Assembly: GCF_000425065.1 (NCBI RefSeq)
Contig: NZ_AULB01000029.1
Span: forward strand, 1-64,000
Origin: Actinomadura rifamycini DSM 43936
Lineage (GTDB): Bacteria > Actinomycetota > Actinomycetes > Streptosporangiales > Streptosporangiaceae
Direction: 5' to 3'
DNA length: 64,000 nucleotides
Shown: in pieces, positions 26,292-35,045 of the stretch
How the letters are laid out: each line of letters starts with the position of its first letter
Numbering within the stretch: the stretch's first letter is position 1
Position numbers and translations under genes: made by a program
The notes under the pieces: generated by a model
What the model was told of the DNA's origin: nothing
Seen by the model: only the letters and a program-made list of their open reading frames with translations
Databases searched by the model: none

Positions 26292-27349
26292 GAGGCGTCC
26301 GGCACGAGGACGACCTTGCCCTTGCTGCTCCCGGCGGCGAGCGCGTACGCCTCGTCCGCGCGGGAGAACCCGAAGACGTCGCTGACGACCTTCTCCGGCC
26401 GCAGCCCCCAGCCGACCAGGTTGCGCGCCAGCTCGCTCATCGCGGGCAGCGACGTCACCCAGGACGCGTGGATCGTGAGCTGCTTGTGCAGGAGCGTGTC
26501 CGACACCTCGGTCACCAGGTCGCCGCCCTCGCCGACGAGGGACACGTGCCCCCACTCGGCGGCCGCCTCCAGCGCGAGGCTCCGGCCCGGCCGCGAGCCC
26601 GAGCAGTCGATGGTGACGGCGGCGCCGCCGCGCCCGGTGAGGTCCGCGACGGCGCCGGCCGCGCGGTCGTCCGCCGGGAGCGTCGCGTCGAACACGCCGA
26701 GCCCGTCCGCCCACGCGCGCCGCGCCTCCGACGGCTCGACGCCGATGACCCGGCGCGCGCCCATCCCGCGGCCGATCATCCCGGCGGCGAGGCCGACCGG
26801 GCCGAGCCCGACGACGAGCAGGTCGGCGTCGCCGCTGACGCCCGCGCGCCGCAGCCCCTCGTAGGCGGTGCCGAACCCGCAGGCGACGAGCGCCCCGTCC
26901 ACGTACGACAGCTCGTCCGGCAGCGGCACGCACGTCCGCTCCTCCGCGAGCAGGTACGGGGCGTGCCCGCCGTCGCGCTGCCACCCGTACGACTCGCGCC
27001 CGGCGCCGCAGCTGATGTAGTGCCCGCGGCGGCAGTTGTCGCACAGGCCGCAGCCCACGATGTGGTACACGATCACGCGGTCGCCGACGCCGAAGCGCCG
27101 CACCCCCGGGCCGGCCGCGACGATCCGGCCGGACGGCTCGTGCCCCGCGACCACGCCGCGGTAGGCGGGGCCGTCGACGCCCCGGTACCCCTTGTACTCG
27201 CGGTAGATGAAGCCGATGTCGCTGCCGCAGATCCCGGACGCGCCGATCTCGATCAGCACCTGCCCGGGGCCCGGCTCCGGCACCGGGTACGCGCGGAGCA
27301 CGGCCGTCGAGTCGCCGGGCAGGAAGACGCCCCGCATCGTTCGTTCCAT
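26288..27349 (-). CDS. Zinc-dependent alcohol/polyol dehydrogenase
   Basis: A 353-residue medium-chain dehydrogenase. Catalytic zinc ligands are the Cys of GICGSD and the His/Glu of AGHEPSG; the structural zinc site is CGLCDNCRRGHYISC; the nucleotide motif is VVGLGPVGLAAG. Of the in-frame starts I use the ATG at 27349; another at 27337 is possible. In this operon it may oxidise a hydroxyl of the imported sugar or polyol. It is the first catabolic gene after the transporter genes. Confidence 0.87.
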   Translation of the reverse strand: MERTMRGVFLPGDSTAVLRAYPVPEPGPGQVLIEIGASGICGSDIGFIYREYKGYRGVDGPAYRGVVAGHEPSGRIVAAGPGVRRFGVGDRVIVYHIVGCGLCDNCRRGHYISCGAGRESYGWQRDGGHAPYLLAEERTCVPLPDELSYVDGALVACGFGTAYEGLRRAGVSGDADLLVVGLGPVGLAAGMIGRGMGARRVIGVEPSEARRAWADGLGVFDATLPADDRAAGAVADLTGRGGAAVTIDCSGSRPGRSLALEAAAEWGHVSLVGEGGDLVTEVSDTLLHKQLTIHASWVTSLPAMSELARNLVGWGLRPEKVVSDVFGFSRADEAYALAAGSSKGKVVLVPDAS

Positions 27350-27367
27350 GGAGAGCACCCCCGGTTC

Positions 27368-28387
27368 TCAGGCCGCCGCGTTCGCCCGGCCGCGCCGCGC
27401 GACGAGCACGTTGATCAGCACGGCGCCGACGATGATCACGCCGCGCACCACGTTCTGCAGGAAGGAGTCGACGCCGAGCAGCACGAGCCCGTTGCCGATG
27501 ACGGTGATGAACACGACGCCGAGCAGGGTGCCGAGCATCCCGCCGCGGCCCCCGGCGAGCGCCGTCCCGCCGATCACCACGGCCGCGATCACGTCGAACT
27601 CCAGGCCGGACGCCGCGCCGCCGCTGCCGGAGCCGAGCCGGGCGGCGAGCAGCACGCCGGTGATCGCCGACAGCAGCCCGGTCGTCGCGAACAGCAGCAC
27701 CCGGACGCGGGTCAGGTCGATGCCCGCGAGCCGCGCGGCCGCCGCGTTGCCGCCGATCGTGTAAATCGACCGCCCGTACGCGGTGAACTTCGCGATGTAG
27801 GCGAACACGGCGAACAGGACGAGCATTACGATCGCGGACGTCGGGACGCCGAGGACGTCGCCGCCCAGCACGTCGAACAGGCCGCTGTCGGGGAGCGTCA
27901 CCGGCAGCGCGTCCGTCAGGTACAGGCCGAGGCCGCCGAGGACGCTCCACAGGCCGAGCGTCGTGATGAACGACGGCACGTCGAACGCGGCGCGCAGCCA
28001 GCCCGCCAGCGCGCCCCACGCGACGCCGAGGGCGAGCGTCACCGCGATGGCGCCCACGGGGCCGAGCCCCCACTCGGTCGCGCCCTTCGCGACCAGCACC
28101 GACGCGAACGCCGTCGCCGGGCCGACGCTGATGTCGATCTCCCCGGCGATGATCACCAGCGTGACGCCCCACGCGGCGATGCCGACGGACGCGGCGTCCC
28201 GCAGGATGCCGAGCTGGTTGTCCAGCGTCAGGAACCCCGCGGCCGAGCTCGTCAGCGCCGCGTACAGGACGACGATGGCGACCAGCAGCCCGATCTCGTT
28301 CAACTGGTGCGCCCGGCCCTGGAGCAGGCGCGCCGCGCCGCCGCCGGTGCGCGCCCCGCCGGGCGGGGCGGTCTGCGTGGTGGTCAT
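27368..28387 (-). CDS. Sugar ABC transporter permease (ribose/RbsC type)
   Basis: A 339-residue membrane protein with about eight to ten hydrophobic segments. The motifs AGEIDISVG, TLGLWSVLGGLG, GGNAAAARLAGI and GGTALAGGRGG are typical of RbsC-like permeases of carbohydrate uptake class 2. The ATG is preceded by GGAGAG. It pairs with the duplicated-cassette ATPase and the lipoprotein binding protein upstream. Confidence 0.93.
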   Translation of the reverse strand: MTTTQTAPPGGARTGGGAARLLQGRAHQLNEIGLLVAIVVLYAALTSSAAGFLTLDNQLGILRDAASVGIAAWGVTLVIIAGEIDISVGPATAFASVLVAKGATEWGLGPVGAIAVTLALGVAWGALAGWLRAAFDVPSFITTLGLWSVLGGLGLYLTDALPVTLPDSGLFDVLGGDVLGVPTSAIVMLVLFAVFAYIAKFTAYGRSIYTIGGNAAAARLAGIDLTRVRVLLFATTGLLSAITGVLLAARLGSGSGGAASGLEFDVIAAVVIGGTALAGGRGGMLGTLLGVVFITVIGNGLVLLGVDSFLQNVVRGVIIVGAVLINVLVARRGRANAAA

Positions 28388-28416
28388 GGGTCTCTCCTCG
28401 TTGTTCCGGCGGCCGC

Positions 28417-29913
28417 TCACGCGGCCATGGCGGCGGACAGGACGGCGTCGACGGTCACGTCGTCGCCGGCGAACTCGGCCGCGACCGTCCCGCCGCGCAG
28501 CGCGATCACGCGGTCGCACACCAGCGGCAGCTCTTCCAGCTCCCCCGACACGAACAGCACGGCGGCGCCCTGGTCGGCCAGCTCCCGGACCAGCCGGTAG
28601 ATGCCCTCCTTGGCCTCGACGTCGACGCCGCGGGTCGGCTCGTCCAGCAGCAGGATCCGGCTGCCCGCGTGCAGCCACCGGCCGATCACGGCCTTCTGCT
28701 GGTTGCCGCCGCTGAGCGTGGCGATGGGGGAGCGGCCGGACGCGGTCCGGATCGACAGCCGCTCGATCAGCCCGCGCGCGACCCGGTCGACCTTCGCGGG
28801 GACGACGGACGTCCCGCTGCTGACCGCCCGGAAGTCCGACATCACCATGTTCTCGCCGACGCCGAGCAGCGGGACGATCGCCTCGCCCTTGCGGTCCTCG
28901 GGCGTCAGGCCGACGCCGCGCCGCTTCATCGCCGCCGCCGTGACGCGCGGCACCGCGCGGCCCTCGATCCGGACCGTCCCGGCGGCGGCCGGGTCGAACC
29001 CGGCGATCGCCCGCAGGATCTCGGTGCGTCCGGACCCCATCAGCCCCGCCAGCCCCAGGATCTCCCCCGGGTACAGGTCGAACGACACCTCGGTGACCTT
29101 CGGCGGCACCCGCAGCCCCGACACCGACAGCAGCGGGACGCCGTCCCGCCGCACGTCCCGCGACGGCGGGCGCACCGCGGCCTCGTAGGCCGAGCCGAGC
29201 ATCATCGCGACGGCCTCCTCGGTGGAGGTGGCCGCCATGTCGACCGTCCCGACGACCTCGCCGTTCCGCATGATCGTCGCGGTGCGGGCGATCCGCCGGA
29301 TCTCGTCCAGCCGGTGGCTGACGTAGACCACCGCGACGCCGTCCGCCGCGATCCGCCGCACCGCCTCGAGGACGATCTCGACCTCGGCGGCGGCGAGCGC
29401 GCTCGTCGGCTCGTCCAGGATCAGCAGCTTCGGGTCGCGGCGCACGGCCCGGCAGATCTCCACGAGCTGCTGCTCGGCCAGCGGCAGCGCGCCGACGCGG
29501 GCGTCGGGGGAGACCGCCAGCCCCAGCCGGTCGAAGACCTCGCGGGCGGCGGCGCGCATCGCGGCGTGGTCGACGCGGCCCGCCGCCGTCCGCGGCCAGG
29601 CGCCGAGGAACAGGTTCTCCGCCGCGGTCATGCCCGGCACGAGGCTCAGCTCCTGGTGGACGGTCCGCACGCCGAGCTCCCCGGCGCGGCGGACGCCGCC
29701 GTCGCCGAGCGCGGCGCCGCCGATCTCGACGGTGCCCGCGTCGGCGCGCTCCACCCCGGACAGCACCTTGATCAGCGTGGACTTCCCGGCCCCGTTGCGG
29801 CCGAGCAGCGCCCGGACCTCCCCGGGCTCGATCTCCAGGCTCGCCCCCGTCAGGGCCCGGACGCCCGGGTAGTGCCTGGTGACGTCGGCGACGCGCAGCA
29901 GCGGCGTGCTCAT
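28417..29913 (-). CDS. Sugar ABC transporter ATP-binding protein (RbsA type, two cassettes)
   Basis: A 498-residue protein with two ABC domains. The first has Walker A GRNGAGKST at about 38 and Walker B LLILDEPTSAL; the second has a degenerate Walker A (GLMGSGRTEI) but a good LSGGNQQK signature and LLLDEPTRGVD. This asymmetry is normal for RbsA/MglA proteins. It drives uptake through the adjacent permease. Confidence 0.95.
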   Translation of the reverse strand: MSTPLLRVADVTRHYPGVRALTGASLEIEPGEVRALLGRNGAGKSTLIKVLSGVERADAGTVEIGGAALGDGGVRRAGELGVRTVHQELSLVPGMTAAENLFLGAWPRTAAGRVDHAAMRAAAREVFDRLGLAVSPDARVGALPLAEQQLVEICRAVRRDPKLLILDEPTSALAAAEVEIVLEAVRRIAADGVAVVYVSHRLDEIRRIARTATIMRNGEVVGTVDMAATSTEEAVAMMLGSAYEAAVRPPSRDVRRDGVPLLSVSGLRVPPKVTEVSFDLYPGEILGLAGLMGSGRTEILRAIAGFDPAAAGTVRIEGRAVPRVTAAAMKRRGVGLTPEDRKGEAIVPLLGVGENMVMSDFRAVSSGTSVVPAKVDRVARGLIERLSIRTASGRSPIATLSGGNQQKAVIGRWLHAGSRILLLDEPTRGVDVEAKEGIYRLVRELADQGAAVLFVSGELEELPLVCDRVIALRGGTVAAEFAGDDVTVDAVLSAAMAA

Positions 29914-29967
29914 GGCGCTCCTTCTCTCCTCGGACGGGACGACGACGGCGTGCGGCGCGCGGCCGGC

Positions 29968-30975
29968 CTACGGGATGCCATCGGGGTGCTCCCGCATCCA
30001 GCGGGCCCCGTCCCGCGGGCCGAGGTAGCGGTCGACGGGCGCCGGGACGATGAGGTCCGCGGGCGGGTTCCCCGCGAGGACGTTCGCGACGGCCTCGCCC
30101 GCCAGCCGTCCGACCTTGATGCCGGAGATGTCGGCGACGCCCTTGAGGACGCGGCCGTCCTGCAGCTTCCCGGCCGCCTCGACGGACATGTCCCCGCCGA
30201 ACACCGCGACCCGCCCGGTCTTGCCGCGCGCCTCGACGGCCCGCACGGCGCCGAGCATCTGCGACCCGGCCTCGCCGTAGAAGGCGTCGATGTCCGGGTG
30301 CGCGGTGAGGAGCTGCTCGCCGCGCTGCACGGCCTCGTCCATCGTGAGGCCCTGCTGGTTCGCGACGATCTTCGCGCCGGGCACGGCGGCGGTCAGCGCC
30401 TTCTCGAAGCCCTGCCGGCGCTGGATGCAGACCTCGAACTGCTCGCAGTTGATGACGCCGACCTTCGGGTCGGCGATCCCGGCGGCGCGGAAGTGCGCGG
30501 CCATCTGCTCGCCGCTGACCCGCCCGAACTCGAACGGGTCGCCGAGCACGAAGGCGTCCACGTACTCGCGCGCGGCGGCGTCCTCGACGCAGGTGTTGTA
30601 GCAGATCACCGGCACGCCGCTCTCGTGGGCGAGGCGCAGCGCCGGGATGGACGCGGTGGCCGAGGCGGGCGACACGACGAGCGCGTCGACCTTCGCGGAG
30701 CTCATCGTGTTGACGAACGAGCTCTCCTTGGCGGGGTCGGACTGGATGTTGGTCTGGACGAGCTGCGGCCGGTCCGCCCCCTGCCCGAGCACCCCGCCGA
30801 GCCCCCGTTCGACCCCGGCGTAGTAGCCCTCGGCGTTGAGGTAGACGACGCCGATGCGGCCGTTCTCGCCCACCCTGTCGCAGGCGGCCGTGACCGCCAG
30901 TACCAGAGCCGCGAGCAGGGCCGGCACGAGCACTGCCCGGCCGACCGGCCGCCTGCGGCGCTTGGCATGGTTCAT
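29968..30975 (-). CDS. Sugar ABC transporter substrate-binding lipoprotein
   Basis: A 335-residue type I periplasmic-binding protein (RbsB/PBP1 fold). The N-terminus is a lipoprotein signal: Arg/Lys-rich, hydrophobic core, and lipobox VTAAC with Cys32. The body has repeated DALVVSPAS, GVPVICYNT and GDMSVEAAGKL-type segments that line the sugar cleft. It is the first gene of the operon and divergent from a GntR gene; the gap holds an AT-rich palindrome. Confidence 0.92.
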   Translation of the reverse strand: MNHAKRRRRPVGRAVLVPALLAALVLAVTAACDRVGENGRIGVVYLNAEGYYAGVERGLGGVLGQGADRPQLVQTNIQSDPAKESSFVNTMSSAKVDALVVSPASATASIPALRLAHESGVPVICYNTCVEDAAAREYVDAFVLGDPFEFGRVSGEQMAAHFRAAGIADPKVGVINCEQFEVCIQRRQGFEKALTAAVPGAKIVANQQGLTMDEAVQRGEQLLTAHPDIDAFYGEAGSQMLGAVRAVEARGKTGRVAVFGGDMSVEAAGKLQDGRVLKGVADISGIKVGRLAGEAVANVLAGNPPADLIVPAPVDRYLGPRDGARWMREHPDGIP

Positions 30976-31064
30976 CGACGTTCTCCTCGTTCCCGGCTGC
31001 CCGGATCGTTCCCGGATGCCCGCTGACCTTGTCTAATGCCTCTCCGGCGGCCCTGTCAATATTA

Positions 31065-31081
31065 ATTCATAATTTATGGAT
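31065..31081. promoter_or_regulatory. AT-rich palindrome, candidate GntR operator
   Basis: ATTCATAA-T-TTATGGAT pairs at 7 of 8 positions around one central base. It is one of the most AT-rich spots in the window and lies in the 158-bp gap between the sugar operon and the divergent GntR gene, where a shared operator is expected. Confidence 0.65.
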
Positions 31082-31133
31082 AGTCTGGTCACCGTTAGAG
31101 TGCTCGCCGGACGACCAGGAAGGACCGCCGCAC

Positions 31134-31832
31134 GTGGTGCACTACTCGGAGCGAGGGCTGCACGGCCAGACGGTGCAGGAGATCGCGCGCCGCATCCTGA
31201 CCGGGGAGCTGGAGCCCGGCGACACGATCGACGTGGCGGCCCTCGGCGCCGAGCTCGACCTCAGCCTGACCGCGCTGCGCGAGGCCCTGAAGGTGCTCGC
31301 CGCGAAGGGGCTGGTCGCGTCCCGGCAGAAGCGCGGCACCTTCGTCCGCCCCCGGGCGGACTGGAGCCTGCTCGACCCGGACGTCATCCGCTGGCAGTTC
31401 GCCAACCGCAACGACCAGGCGTTCCTGGCGAACCTCGCCGAGGTCCGCGGCATCATCGAGCCGCAGGCCGCCCGCCTCGCCGCGCTCCGCCGCACCGCCG
31501 ACGACCTCGCCGCCCTCGACGGCGCGCTGCGCGCCATGGCGGAGGCCGACGGCGACATCGCCCTCGCCGTCCAGGCCGACCTCGACTTCCACCGCGCCCT
31601 GCTCACCGCGACCCACAACGAGCTGCTGCAGCGCATGGAGGTCGTGATCGAGGTCGGGCTCGCCGAGCGGGACCGGCTCGTCCACGGCGTCCGCCGGCAC
31701 GACGACCCGGTGCCCAGCCACCGCGCCGTCCTCGACGCCGTCCACGCCGCCGCCCCCGACGACGCCGAGCGCGCCATGCGCGACCTGCTCGCCAAGGCCG
31801 CCCGCGACCTCGACACCCTCGACCGCGACTGA
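31134..31832 (+). CDS. GntR/FadR family regulator of the sugar operon
   Basis: A 232-residue protein with an N-terminal winged helix (VQEIARRILTGELEPGD, SLTALREALKVLAAKGLV, KRGTFV) and a C-terminal all-helical FCD domain with His ligands (DLDFHRALL, SHRAVLDAV). This is the FadR subgroup to which DgoR regulators belong; the effector is probably galactonate or a pathway intermediate. The GTG at 31134 lies 9 nt after AGGAAGGA; a longer frame from 31029 would run over the operator. Confidence 0.88.
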   Translation: MVHYSERGLHGQTVQEIARRILTGELEPGDTIDVAALGAELDLSLTALREALKVLAAKGLVASRQKRGTFVRPRADWSLLDPDVIRWQFANRNDQAFLANLAEVRGIIEPQAARLAALRRTADDLAALDGALRAMAEADGDIALAVQADLDFHRALLTATHNELLQRMEVVIEVGLAERDRLVHGVRRHDDPVPSHRAVLDAVHAAAPDDAERAMRDLLAKAARDLDTLDRD

Positions 31833-31965
31833 TCCAGCGTCGAGATCAGCCGAGTGTCCCTCCGCGAGAGTCCTCGGCGAACGGTATCCAGCCGTGCGGC
31901 ACGGCCGGAGCCCGTAGACTCGGCCAAAGGTATTGCGGGCAGGAGAAGCGCTGAGGAGGGGCGGA

Positions 31966-32268
31966 GTGACAGCTGATCCACTCGAGCACGGCCCACTCGA
32001 CCCGGAGGAGATCCTGCGTCGGCTGCCTCATGAAGAGCGGGACCGGTTCGTCCACGAATACCGGAGCGCTCTCGACGCCGCGCATGAGATCTGGCGTTTC
32101 CGGCAGCTGCAGGAGGTGCTGCGGCTGTGGCACCTCCGGGCGGTCGCCTACGCTCAACCCGACTTCAAGGAGCGGGCGGAGCAGGCTCGTGCGGGGACCG
32201 GCGACTTCATCTCGGCGGATGAGGCATTTCCGGAGTGGGCGGCCAGGCGCAGGGACGGTTCTCGTTGA
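31966..32268 (+). CDS. DUF6247 family protein, probable antitoxin
   Basis: A 100-residue acidic helical protein (DPEEILRRLPHEERDRFVHEY, with RFRQLQEVLRLWHLRAVAY in the middle). The pattern fits DUF6247, small actinomycete proteins usually found upstream of a RelE-like partner. The GTG at 31966 follows GAGGAGGGG. It ends in TTGA, overlapping the start of the toxin-like frame. It is intact, although the partner is broken. The antitoxin function is inferred from gene order. Confidence 0.6.
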   Translation: MTADPLEHGPLDPEEILRRLPHEERDRFVHEYRSALDAAHEIWRFRQLQEVLRLWHLRAVAYAQPDFKERAEQARAGTGDFISADEAFPEWAARRRDGSR

Positions 32269-32510
32269 GCTTCCGCGTCGAGCTCCACGCAACGGCGCTC
32301 GCTCAAATCGGTGGATTGCCGACCGACGCCTTCGATGAGCTGGTGTCCGCGCTGGCCGACGTCTGTGAACGTCCCTGGGACGCCATGGCCGCTTAGACGG
32401 GGGAGCCGGAGTTCCGCCAAGTCATCTTCGGTGGGCTCGGTCTGGTCTCTTTCTACGTCGACGACACGGCCGGAATCATCTGGGTCTTCGACATCACCTG
32501 GGCGGGCTGA
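32265..32510 (+). pseudogene. RelE/ParE-like toxin gene interrupted by an in-frame TAG
   Basis: A TTG start overlaps the antitoxin stop. The frame reads 43 residues (from LSFRVELHATALAQI), meets TAG at 32394-32396, and continues in the same frame for 37 more codons (EPEFRQVIFGGLG, SFYVDDTAGIIWVFDITW) to a TGA. The tail after the TAG has the beta-strand pattern of RelE-superfamily C-termini, so the full product would be about 81 residues. It is most simply a toxin inactivated by one nonsense change. Confidence 0.6.
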
Positions 32511-32781
32511 CCGCCGCGGGCGACGTCCTGCTGCTGCGGACGGGCGCCTCCCCCTGCAGCGGCGCGGCGCCGACGTCGGGCCGGGCCGGTCGCCGGGCCA
32601 CACCTGGGAGTGCGCCCGCTGGCTCCGCGACATGGGCCTGCTCCTCGGCGAGATGTTCGACTTCGAGGACCTCGCCGCCGACTGCGCCGCCGACGGCGTC
32701 CACGAGGTCCTGTTCACCGCGTCCCCCCTGAACGTCCCGTACGCGGTCGGCTCCCCCCTCAACCCGATCGCCGTCAAGTGA
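32511..32781 (+). pseudogene. Remnant of a cyclase family protein gene
   Basis: Right after the toxin stop, one frame (near 32522) reads DVLLLRTG, and another frame from about 32570 reads GHTWECARWLRDMG to the end (PLNIPxxVGSP-like SPLNVPYAVGSPLNP). These are consecutive segments of cyclase/kynurenine-formamidase-like proteins, so the piece is a frameshifted C-terminal third with the metal-binding N-terminus gone. It overlaps the convergent TetR gene by 8 bp. Confidence 0.6.
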
Positions 32782-33451
32782 CGGGGGCGGCGGGACGGGG
32801 TGGGGCGGGGGCGCGGAGGGCGGTGAGGCAGAAGCGCCACACGTTGTCGGCGAGGAGCCGCCGGTCCGGCGGATCGGCCATGCCGATGATCAGCGACAGG
32901 AACGAGTTCGTCACCATCGACGTGATGATGTGGACGTCCCAGTCGAGGTCCGCCGGGGCCAGCAGGCCCGCGTCGGACGCCTCCACGATCAGCTCGCGCA
33001 TCAGCGCCTCGTACGCGCGGCCCGTCGCGGCGATCGTCTCCGGGCTGGTCGCGGCGATCCGCACGTGCTCGTGCGCGATGACCCGGCTGAGCGCCTCGTT
33101 CTCCCGGTGCCACTCCAGCGGGCGGGTCACCGCGAGCCGCAGCCGCTCGAGGGGGTCGTCCGTGCTGGTCAGGACGTGGTCGCGGATGCGCGGCGTCGAG
33201 TCGGTGACGATCGTGGTGAAGACCGTCCGGAGGAACTCCTCCTTGTTGGCGAAGCAGCGGTAGAACGTCTTGATCGCCACGCCCGCGCGGCGGACGAGCT
33301 CCTCGATCGTGTACGAGGAGTCGCCGTGCTCCAGCAGCAGCCGGTGGCCGGCGGTGACGAGCTTCGCCCGCGGGCCGACGAACGTTCCCGGGCGGGGACG
33401 CGCGGTGGCGTCGCGCTCGACGCGTTCCGCCCAGCCTGGCTCCAACGTCAC
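32774..33451 (-). CDS. TetR family transcriptional regulator
   Basis: A 225-residue protein with a TetR HTH at about 28-75 (KLVTAGHRLLLEHGDSSYTI, ELVRRAGVAIKTFYRCFANKE) and a helical ligand domain. Its GTG overlaps the OB-fold gene stop (GTGA), so it is the last gene of the left catabolic operon (CoA-transferase to TetR) and probably regulates it and the divergent operon, whose intergenic region contains repeated AGAAG palindromes. Confidence 0.87.
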   Translation of the reverse strand: MTLEPGWAERVERDATARPRPGTFVGPRAKLVTAGHRLLLEHGDSSYTIEELVRRAGVAIKTFYRCFANKEEFLRTVFTTIVTDSTPRIRDHVLTSTDDPLERLRLAVTRPLEWHRENEALSRVIAHEHVRIAATSPETIAATGRAYEALMRELIVEASDAGLLAPADLDWDVHIITSMVTNSFLSLIIGMADPPDRRLLADNVWRFCLTALRAPAPPRPAAPVT

Positions 33452-33888
33452 CCGGAAAGGCTACCGCGCGGCCGATCACGGGCCGGGCGAAAGACCGGAA
33501 GCACGACATCCGGGGCGATCTCCTCGAACGCCACCTCCAGCCGCATCCCGATCTCCAGCCGTTCCGCGCCGAGCACCGTCGCGTGGACGAGCGGTCCCTC
33601 GTCCAGCTCCACCAGCGCGACGTTCGGCGGCGCGCCCGCGAACGACGTCGCGTACCGCTGGTGGACGACCGTCCAGGTGACGAGCGCGCCGCGCCCGCTC
33701 GCGTCCGTCCAGGCCATCGGCGCGGCGCCGTGCCGCGGGCAGGCGCCGGCGGGCCACACCGCGTGCCCGCACGTCCCGCAGCGCATCACCAGGTACCGGC
33801 CGTCCCGGCACGCCGCCCAGAACTCGGCGTCCGCCGCGTCCGGCGCGACGTCCCCGGGGAACGGCCGCGGCGCCCCGCTCCCGCTCAC
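33448..33888 (-). CDS. Zn-ribbon/OB-fold (DUF35) protein, acyl-CoA-associated
   Basis: A 146-residue protein with a rubredoxin-like zinc knuckle (CGTCGHAVWPAGACPRHG, about residues 37-54) and an OB domain (ALVTWTVVH, PPNVALVELDEGPLVHATV). Such ChsH2/DUF35 proteins accompany thiolases or hydratases and probably help position CoA substrates. The GTG start follows GGGAGGG and overlaps the thiolase-like gene stop (GTGA), as expected for an obligate partner. Confidence 0.88.
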   Translation of the reverse strand: MSGSGAPRPFPGDVAPDAADAEFWAACRDGRYLVMRCGTCGHAVWPAGACPRHGAAPMAWTDASGRGALVTWTVVHQRYATSFAGAPPNVALVELDEGPLVHATVLGAERLEIGMRLEVAFEEIAPDVVLPVFRPARDRPRGSLSG

Positions 33889-35045
33889 CGGGCCCTCCCG
33901 AGGACGAGCGAGACGTGCGCCCACGAGCCGTGCACGCCGCCGTTGCCGCCGCTGCCGCTCACCAGGCACAGCTCCGCGTCCGGCACCTGGCCGGTCGGCG
34001 CGTCGCCCCGAATCTGCATGATCCCCTCCGACAGCGGGGTGAAGCCGGTCGCGTAGAAACCCGAGTGCTGCCCGCCCCCGGTGTTCGTGGGCAGCGTCCC
34101 GCCGGGCCCGGTGCGCCCCTCGCGGACGAACGCGGGCGCCTCGCCCGGCCCGCAGAACCCGTACTCCTCCAGCTGCAGGAGGGTGGCGATCGTGAACGGC
34201 GCGTAGAGCTGCGCGACGTCGATGTCGTCCGGGCCGACGCCCGCCTGGCCGAACGCGCGCGGGGCGGCGTCCGGGAGCGCCCCGAACCGGCCCGCCATCG
34301 TCCCGTCCCACCAGTTCGCGATGTTGTGGCCGGTGCCCGCGCCGAGCACGGCGACGGGCGCGCCCGCGCAGTCCGCCGCCCGCTCCGCCGTGGTGACGAC
34401 GACGGCGGCGCCGCCGTCGGTCGGCCGCGAGCAGTCGAGCAGCCGCAGCGGGTCGACGATCATCCGGGACGCCTGGTGGTCGGCGACCGTGATCGGCGCG
34501 CCGTACCCGACGGCGCCCGGCCGGACGCTGCCGTAGCCGCGCTCCACGACGGCGACCTCGGCGAGGTCCGCCGAGGTCGCGCCGTGCGCGTCGAGGTACC
34601 GGCGGGCGGCCATCGCGTAGACCGCGCCCGGCCCGACCAGCCCGTACAGGTACGGGTAGCCGTAGCTGTACCCGCCGATGTCCGACCTGCCGCCGCCACC
34701 GCGGTGGGGTTCCAGCCGGGGCGCCGCCCCGGTGAAGGCCTCCCCGTAGACGCTGAGGACGTACTCGGCCTGCCCGCTCGCGAGCAGCCCCGCCGCGACG
34801 ACCACCGAGAGGGCGGGCGTCGCGCCGCCCGACATCAGCGCGAACGACGAGCGCGGCGACAGGCCCGCGTACCGCAGGTCCTCGGGCAGCGCGCCGAAGC
34901 AGATGACGGTGTCGATCCGCTCGCGGGGCACGCCCGCGTCCGCGAGCGCGGCGTCGATCGCCCGCCGCCGCAGCTCCCGGGGGGAGATCCCGAGCCGGCG
35001 CCCCTGCTCGGTCAGGCCGAGCCCCACGATGGCGGCGCCGGTCAC
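33885..35045 (-). CDS. Thiolase-like protein (SCP2/lipid-transfer type)
   Basis: A 386-residue thiolase-fold protein: TEQGRRLG at the N-terminus, ALSVVVAAGLLASG, DCSRPTDGGAAVVV, QLYAPFTIATLLQLEEYGFC and the C-terminal GGxxGxHGS-like GSGGNGGVHG. The usual nucleophilic Cys near residue 90 is not evident (the region reads ATPALSVV), as in SCP2/Ltp-type proteins that act as retro-aldolases or lipid-transfer enzymes with a DUF35 partner. The GTG overlaps the amidohydrolase stop. Confidence 0.85.
   Translation of the reverse strand: MTGAAIVGLGLTEQGRRLGISPRELRRRAIDAALADAGVPRERIDTVICFGALPEDLRYAGLSPRSSFALMSGGATPALSVVVAAGLLASGQAEYVLSVYGEAFTGAAPRLEPHRGGGGRSDIGGYSYGYPYLYGLVGPGAVYAMAARRYLDAHGATSADLAEVAVVERGYGSVRPGAVGYGAPITVADHQASRMIVDPLRLLDCSRPTDGGAAVVVTTAERAADCAGAPVAVLGAGTGHNIANWWDGTMAGRFGALPDAAPRAFGQAGVGPDDIDVAQLYAPFTIATLLQLEEYGFCGPGEAPAFVREGRTGPGGTLPTNTGGGQHSGFYATGFTPLSEGIMQIRGDAPTGQVPDAELCLVSGSGGNGGVHGSWAHVSLVLGRAR

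Noticed and set aside
32394..32396. TAG in the toxin-like gene read as pyrrolysine
   Set aside because: No pyrrolysine genes are in view and such decoding is rare in actinomycetes; a nonsense mutation is simpler.
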